Positions 61,793-64,000 of a DNA stretch of 64,000 bases are shown here, in pieces. Numbering within the stretch: the stretch's first letter is position 1; each line of letters begins with the position of its first letter. Source of the stretch: an uncultured Lachnospiraceae bacterium (GTDB lineage Bacteria; Bacillota; Clostridia; Lachnospirales; Lachnospiraceae); the NCBI GenBank assembly GCA_910579465.1, contig CAJTUB010000001.1:248001-312000 (forward strand), given 5' to 3'. The notes beneath the pieces are model-generated. The model was not told the origin of the DNA, ran no database searches, and saw nothing but the letters and a program-made list of their open reading frames with translations. Made by a program: the position numbers and the translations under genes.

Positions 61793-63514
61793 TTGAAACG
61801 AAAGAAAAAGAAAACGGTAAAAGGCATGCAATTGATTGTACGCTACACGGGAGATTTGAAAAGGCTGCAGGAGGAAATCGGCTTTCAGGCGGAGGAGCTT
61901 CTGGCAGGATATGCGATTGTGCATATTTCGCCGGAGCTTGCTCCGCGTTTGCTTTCTGCGCAGGAAATTTTGTGGACGGAGGTTCCGGCACGGGTCTATG
62001 AGGAGGTGACGGCGGGGAAACGTGCCGCCTGTGTGACTGCACTGCAGGGGCAGCATCCGGAGCTGACCGGACAGGGGGTGCTGGTTGCGGTGATTGATTC
62101 GGGAATTGACTATACCCATCCGGATTTCCGGAATGAGGACGGTACGACAAGGATTGCCGCACTCTGGGACCAGACAGCCAGGGGAGAGGGGATGCCTCCG
62201 GCGGGCTATTTTTCCGGCGTTCTTTATGCGAAGGAGCAGATTGATGCAGCACTGAGGGGAGAGCAGAATGCAGACGGAGGAAATCCGGTGCCGGAGGTGG
62301 ATTTAAGCGGACACGGGACGCATGTGGCGGGAATTGCCGCCGGAAACGGGCGTGCCTCGGGTGGACGCTACCGGGGAGTCGCCTATGAAAGTACACTCTT
62401 GATTGTAAAGCTCGGAGGGACACAGGTAGATCCGTTTCCACAGACAGCAAACCTGATGACAGCGGTGGATTTTTGCGTGCGCTATGCAGCAGCTGCAGGA
62501 CTTCCGCTTAGTATCAATCTTTCTTTTGGAAACAGTGAGGGCGCGCATGACGGTCAGAGCCTTTTGGAGACCTATCTGGATGCAGTTTCCCTTTATGGAA
62601 GGAACAGTATCTGTATAGGCACCGGGAATGACGGGAACGCAGGACGGCATGTCGGCGGGGTTTTCCCGAAGGGGACGGGAAATGAAGCAGGAGCGGAGGA
62701 AGAGGTGCTTTTTACGGTCGGAAACAGGGAAAGCAGGCTGCAGATGGGGCTCTGGCTCAATGCCATTGATACGGTAGAGCTGTCGCTGGTATCGCCGTCC
62801 GGGACAGTGCGGAGGCTGCCGGAGGACCTCCGGGGAAGTGGTACGGCAGTCAAGGGATATCCGGCAGCAGGCGGCACCGTATTAAACTTCGGAAGCTCGG
62901 TGGCGGAGGTATTTGTGGGAGAGGCAACGCCGTACCGCGGGATACGGGAAATTTCGATTACACTGCGCGGAAAAAACGGGGAAATTGAACCCGGGACATG
63001 GAGAATCCTGATGAATCCGGTACGGATTCTGGAAGGTGTTTATGACATCTGGCTTGCACGGAGCGGACAGAATACCCTGACCCGCTTTCTGCAGCCGACG
63101 CCTGAGCGGACATTGACGATTCCCTCGACAGCCGCAAGACCGGTTGCTGTGGCAGCATTTGATGCGAGAACCAGCAGTATTGCTGCATTTTCCGGCAGAG
63201 GATATCCGAGGGCGGAGCAGTACATCAAACCGGATATTGCGGCGCCGGGCGTCGAGATTGTTTCCTGTGCGCCGGGAGGCGGATATACCGCAAAAACCGG
63301 AACGTCCATGGCGACTCCGTTTGTAACGGGAAGTGCGGCACTTTTGCTGCAATGGGGTATCATATTAGGAAACGACCCTTACCTTTATGGAGAGAGACTG
63401 AAAGCGTTTCTTATCCAGGGGGCGGAAAAGCTGCCGGGGCTTACGGAATACCCGAACTCTTATGTGGGCTGGGGAACCTTATGCGTGGCGGAGAGCCTGC
63501 GTCTGATGGAGTGA
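61793..63514 (+). CDS. S8 family serine peptidase (subtilisin-like)
   Basis: 573 residues from TTG at 61793; an ATG at 61826 is an alternative and neither has a strong ribosome site. The catalytic triad is complete: Asp in AVIDSGIDYTHPDF (about 100-113), His in GHGTHVAGIAAG (about 170), Ser in GTSMATPFVTGSAA (about 505). Between His and Ser there is a long insertion of about 190 residues (with GREIS-like ITLRGKNG), as in CspC-type and other Clostridial S8 proteases. There is no signal peptide, so it may act in the cytoplasm or in the developing spore. Substrates are unknown. Confidence 0.9.
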   Translation: MKRKKKKTVKGMQLIVRYTGDLKRLQEEIGFQAEELLAGYAIVHISPELAPRLLSAQEILWTEVPARVYEEVTAGKRAACVTALQGQHPELTGQGVLVAVIDSGIDYTHPDFRNEDGTTRIAALWDQTARGEGMPPAGYFSGVLYAKEQIDAALRGEQNADGGNPVPEVDLSGHGTHVAGIAAGNGRASGGRYRGVAYESTLLIVKLGGTQVDPFPQTANLMTAVDFCVRYAAAAGLPLSINLSFGNSEGAHDGQSLLETYLDAVSLYGRNSICIGTGNDGNAGRHVGGVFPKGTGNEAGAEEEVLFTVGNRESRLQMGLWLNAIDTVELSLVSPSGTVRRLPEDLRGSGTAVKGYPAAGGTVLNFGSSVAEVFVGEATPYRGIREISITLRGKNGEIEPGTWRILMNPVRILEGVYDIWLARSGQNTLTRFLQPTPERTLTIPSTAARPVAVAAFDARTSSIAAFSGRGYPRAEQYIKPDIAAPGVEIVSCAPGGGYTAKTGTSMATPFVTGSAALLLQWGIILGNDPYLYGERLKAFLIQGAEKLPGLTEYPNSYVGWGTLCVAESLRLME

Positions 63515-63557
63515 GCGAGTGCCGTTCAAAAAATATAAAATTCAAGGTAAAAAGTCC

Positions 63558-63614
63558 TTGACAAATCCTTAAATCTGGCATATCATAAACATATGAACAG
63601 TTGTTCAAATGTTT
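63558..63614 (+). promoter_or_regulatory. cadC-type promoter and palindromic operator
   Basis: TTGACA (63558-63563), 17 bp, TATCAT (63581-63586). Directly after the -10, AAACATATGAACA (63587-63599) and TGTTCAAATGTTT (63602-63614) form a 13-2-13 inverted repeat with one mismatch, covering the transcription start. It fits the ATATGAACA...TGTTCA operator type of ArsR/SmtB/CadC repressors. Confidence 0.88.
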
Positions 63615-63637
63615 GTCGAAAGAGCGGAGGTGAACAG

Positions 63638-63997
63638 ATGGAGAAAGACGGTGCAGAGTGTTGTGACGTTGTCTGCGTACACGATGAGCTTTTGCGGAAG
63701 GTGAATGCACAGCTGCCGCAGGAGGAAGTGCTTTATGATTTGGCAGAGCTTTTTAAGGTGTTCGGGGACTCTACAAGAATCCGGATTCTGTTTGTGCTGT
63801 TTGAGGCGGAGGTGTGCGTGTGTGACCTGGCAGAAGCGTTACATATGACGCAGTCTGCGGTTTCCCATCAGCTGAAAATACTGAAGCAGGCAAAGCTGGT
63901 CAACAGCAGGAGAGAGGGAAAGTCCGTGTTTTATTCCCTGGCGGATGACCATGTACGGACAATGATCGGGCAGGGGTTAGAGCATATTGAAGAGTAG
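63638..63997 (+). CDS. ArsR-family metal-sensing repressor (CadC-like)
   Basis: The start at 63638 follows GGAGGTG, giving 119 residues. A winged helix (TQSAVSHQLKILKQAKLVNSR in part) lies in residues 35-105. Cysteines fit the CadC alpha3N metal site: Cys8, Cys9 and Cys13 at the N-terminus and Cys60 and Cys62 in EVCVCDLAE. So it should release DNA when bound to Cd, Pb or Zn. The operator overlaps its promoter, giving autoregulation. The metal-transport gene it would control probably lies just past the window. Confidence 0.92.
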   Translation: MEKDGAECCDVVCVHDELLRKVNAQLPQEEVLYDLAELFKVFGDSTRIRILFVLFEAEVCVCDLAEALHMTQSAVSHQLKILKQAKLVNSRREGKSVFYSLADDHVRTMIGQGLEHIEE

Positions 63998-64000
63998 AAA

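Noticed and set aside
60478..61827. A 449-codon open frame on the minus strand opposite the MCP gene
   Set aside because: It is a shadow caused by the strong codon bias of the MCP. The translation has no domain, and the MCP motifs on the plus strand are unmistakable.
1..64000. tRNA or rRNA genes
   Set aside because: I saw no cloverleaf with a CCA end or rRNA-like sequence on either strand, although reading by eye could miss one.

Overview
The window looks like a chromosome segment of a Gram-positive, probably gut-associated member of the Clostridia, most likely Lachnospiraceae. The evidence is indirect: strong AGGAGG ribosome sites, near-consensus TTGACA-17-TATAAT promoters, T-box leaders before tyrS and thrS, frequent GTG/TTG starts, LicD-rich surface-glycan genes, and an EpsG/WecB-type exopolysaccharide operon. 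I cannot resolve the genus from sequence alone. Base composition is fairly even except for a clearly AT-richer stretch at about 16.2-26.6 kb (polysaccharide genes), which suggests exchange of that block.

Layout. 0-8.9 kb: tail of an ABC ATPase with its FtsX-like permease, a long inverted repeat, an SGNH hydrolase, a Cys/Gly-rich small protein on the minus strand, then a surface-glycan group (GT2-LicD fusion, LicD, UDPGP-type nucleotidyltransferase, MATE transporter). 8.9-10.6 kb: GH13 amylase on the minus strand. 10.8-12.4 kb: a tyrosine recombinase enclosed by two identical 25-bp palindromic sites in inverted orientation, with a perfect consensus promoter inside the segment pointing outward. 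12.4-27.7 kb: a helicase with four helicase-associated repeats, a zinc-ribbon protein, and an exopolysaccharide operon (priming transferase, glycosyltransferases, EpsG polymerase, WecB, Wzx flippase, cytidylyltransferase and a broken copy, GalE), all in the direction of that promoter. 27.9-31.2 kb: candidate small RNA, AraC regulator and divergent GH31 glycosidase. 31.3-35.9 kb: HicAB toxin-antitoxin and an NLR-like P-loop/TPR protein with a small membrane partner. 36-41.3 kb: ABC transporter plus two-component system. 41.3-50.6 kb: tyrS and thrS with T-boxes, two NUDIX enzymes, an SPFH/ribbon-helix-helix pair with a three-site operator, a zinc-ribbon membrane protein and an M50-type membrane protease. 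50.9-61.7 kb: a signalling cluster (Hpt, HD-GYP, histidine kinase, degenerate HD-GYP, CheR, CheB, CheY-like, CheA, CheW, MCP). 61.8-64 kb: S8 peptidase and a CadC-like metal sensor with a clear operator.

Most notable: the recombinase segment at 10,884-12,323 has the anatomy of a self-contained invertible promoter switch controlling a helicase and possibly the whole downstream exopolysaccharide operon. Second are the NLR-like TPR protein with highly homogenised repeats, a 126-bp palindromic element present twice, and a chemosensory cluster that pairs an intact with a catalytically degenerate HD-GYP protein. All functions are inferred from motifs read by eye; no database search was possible.
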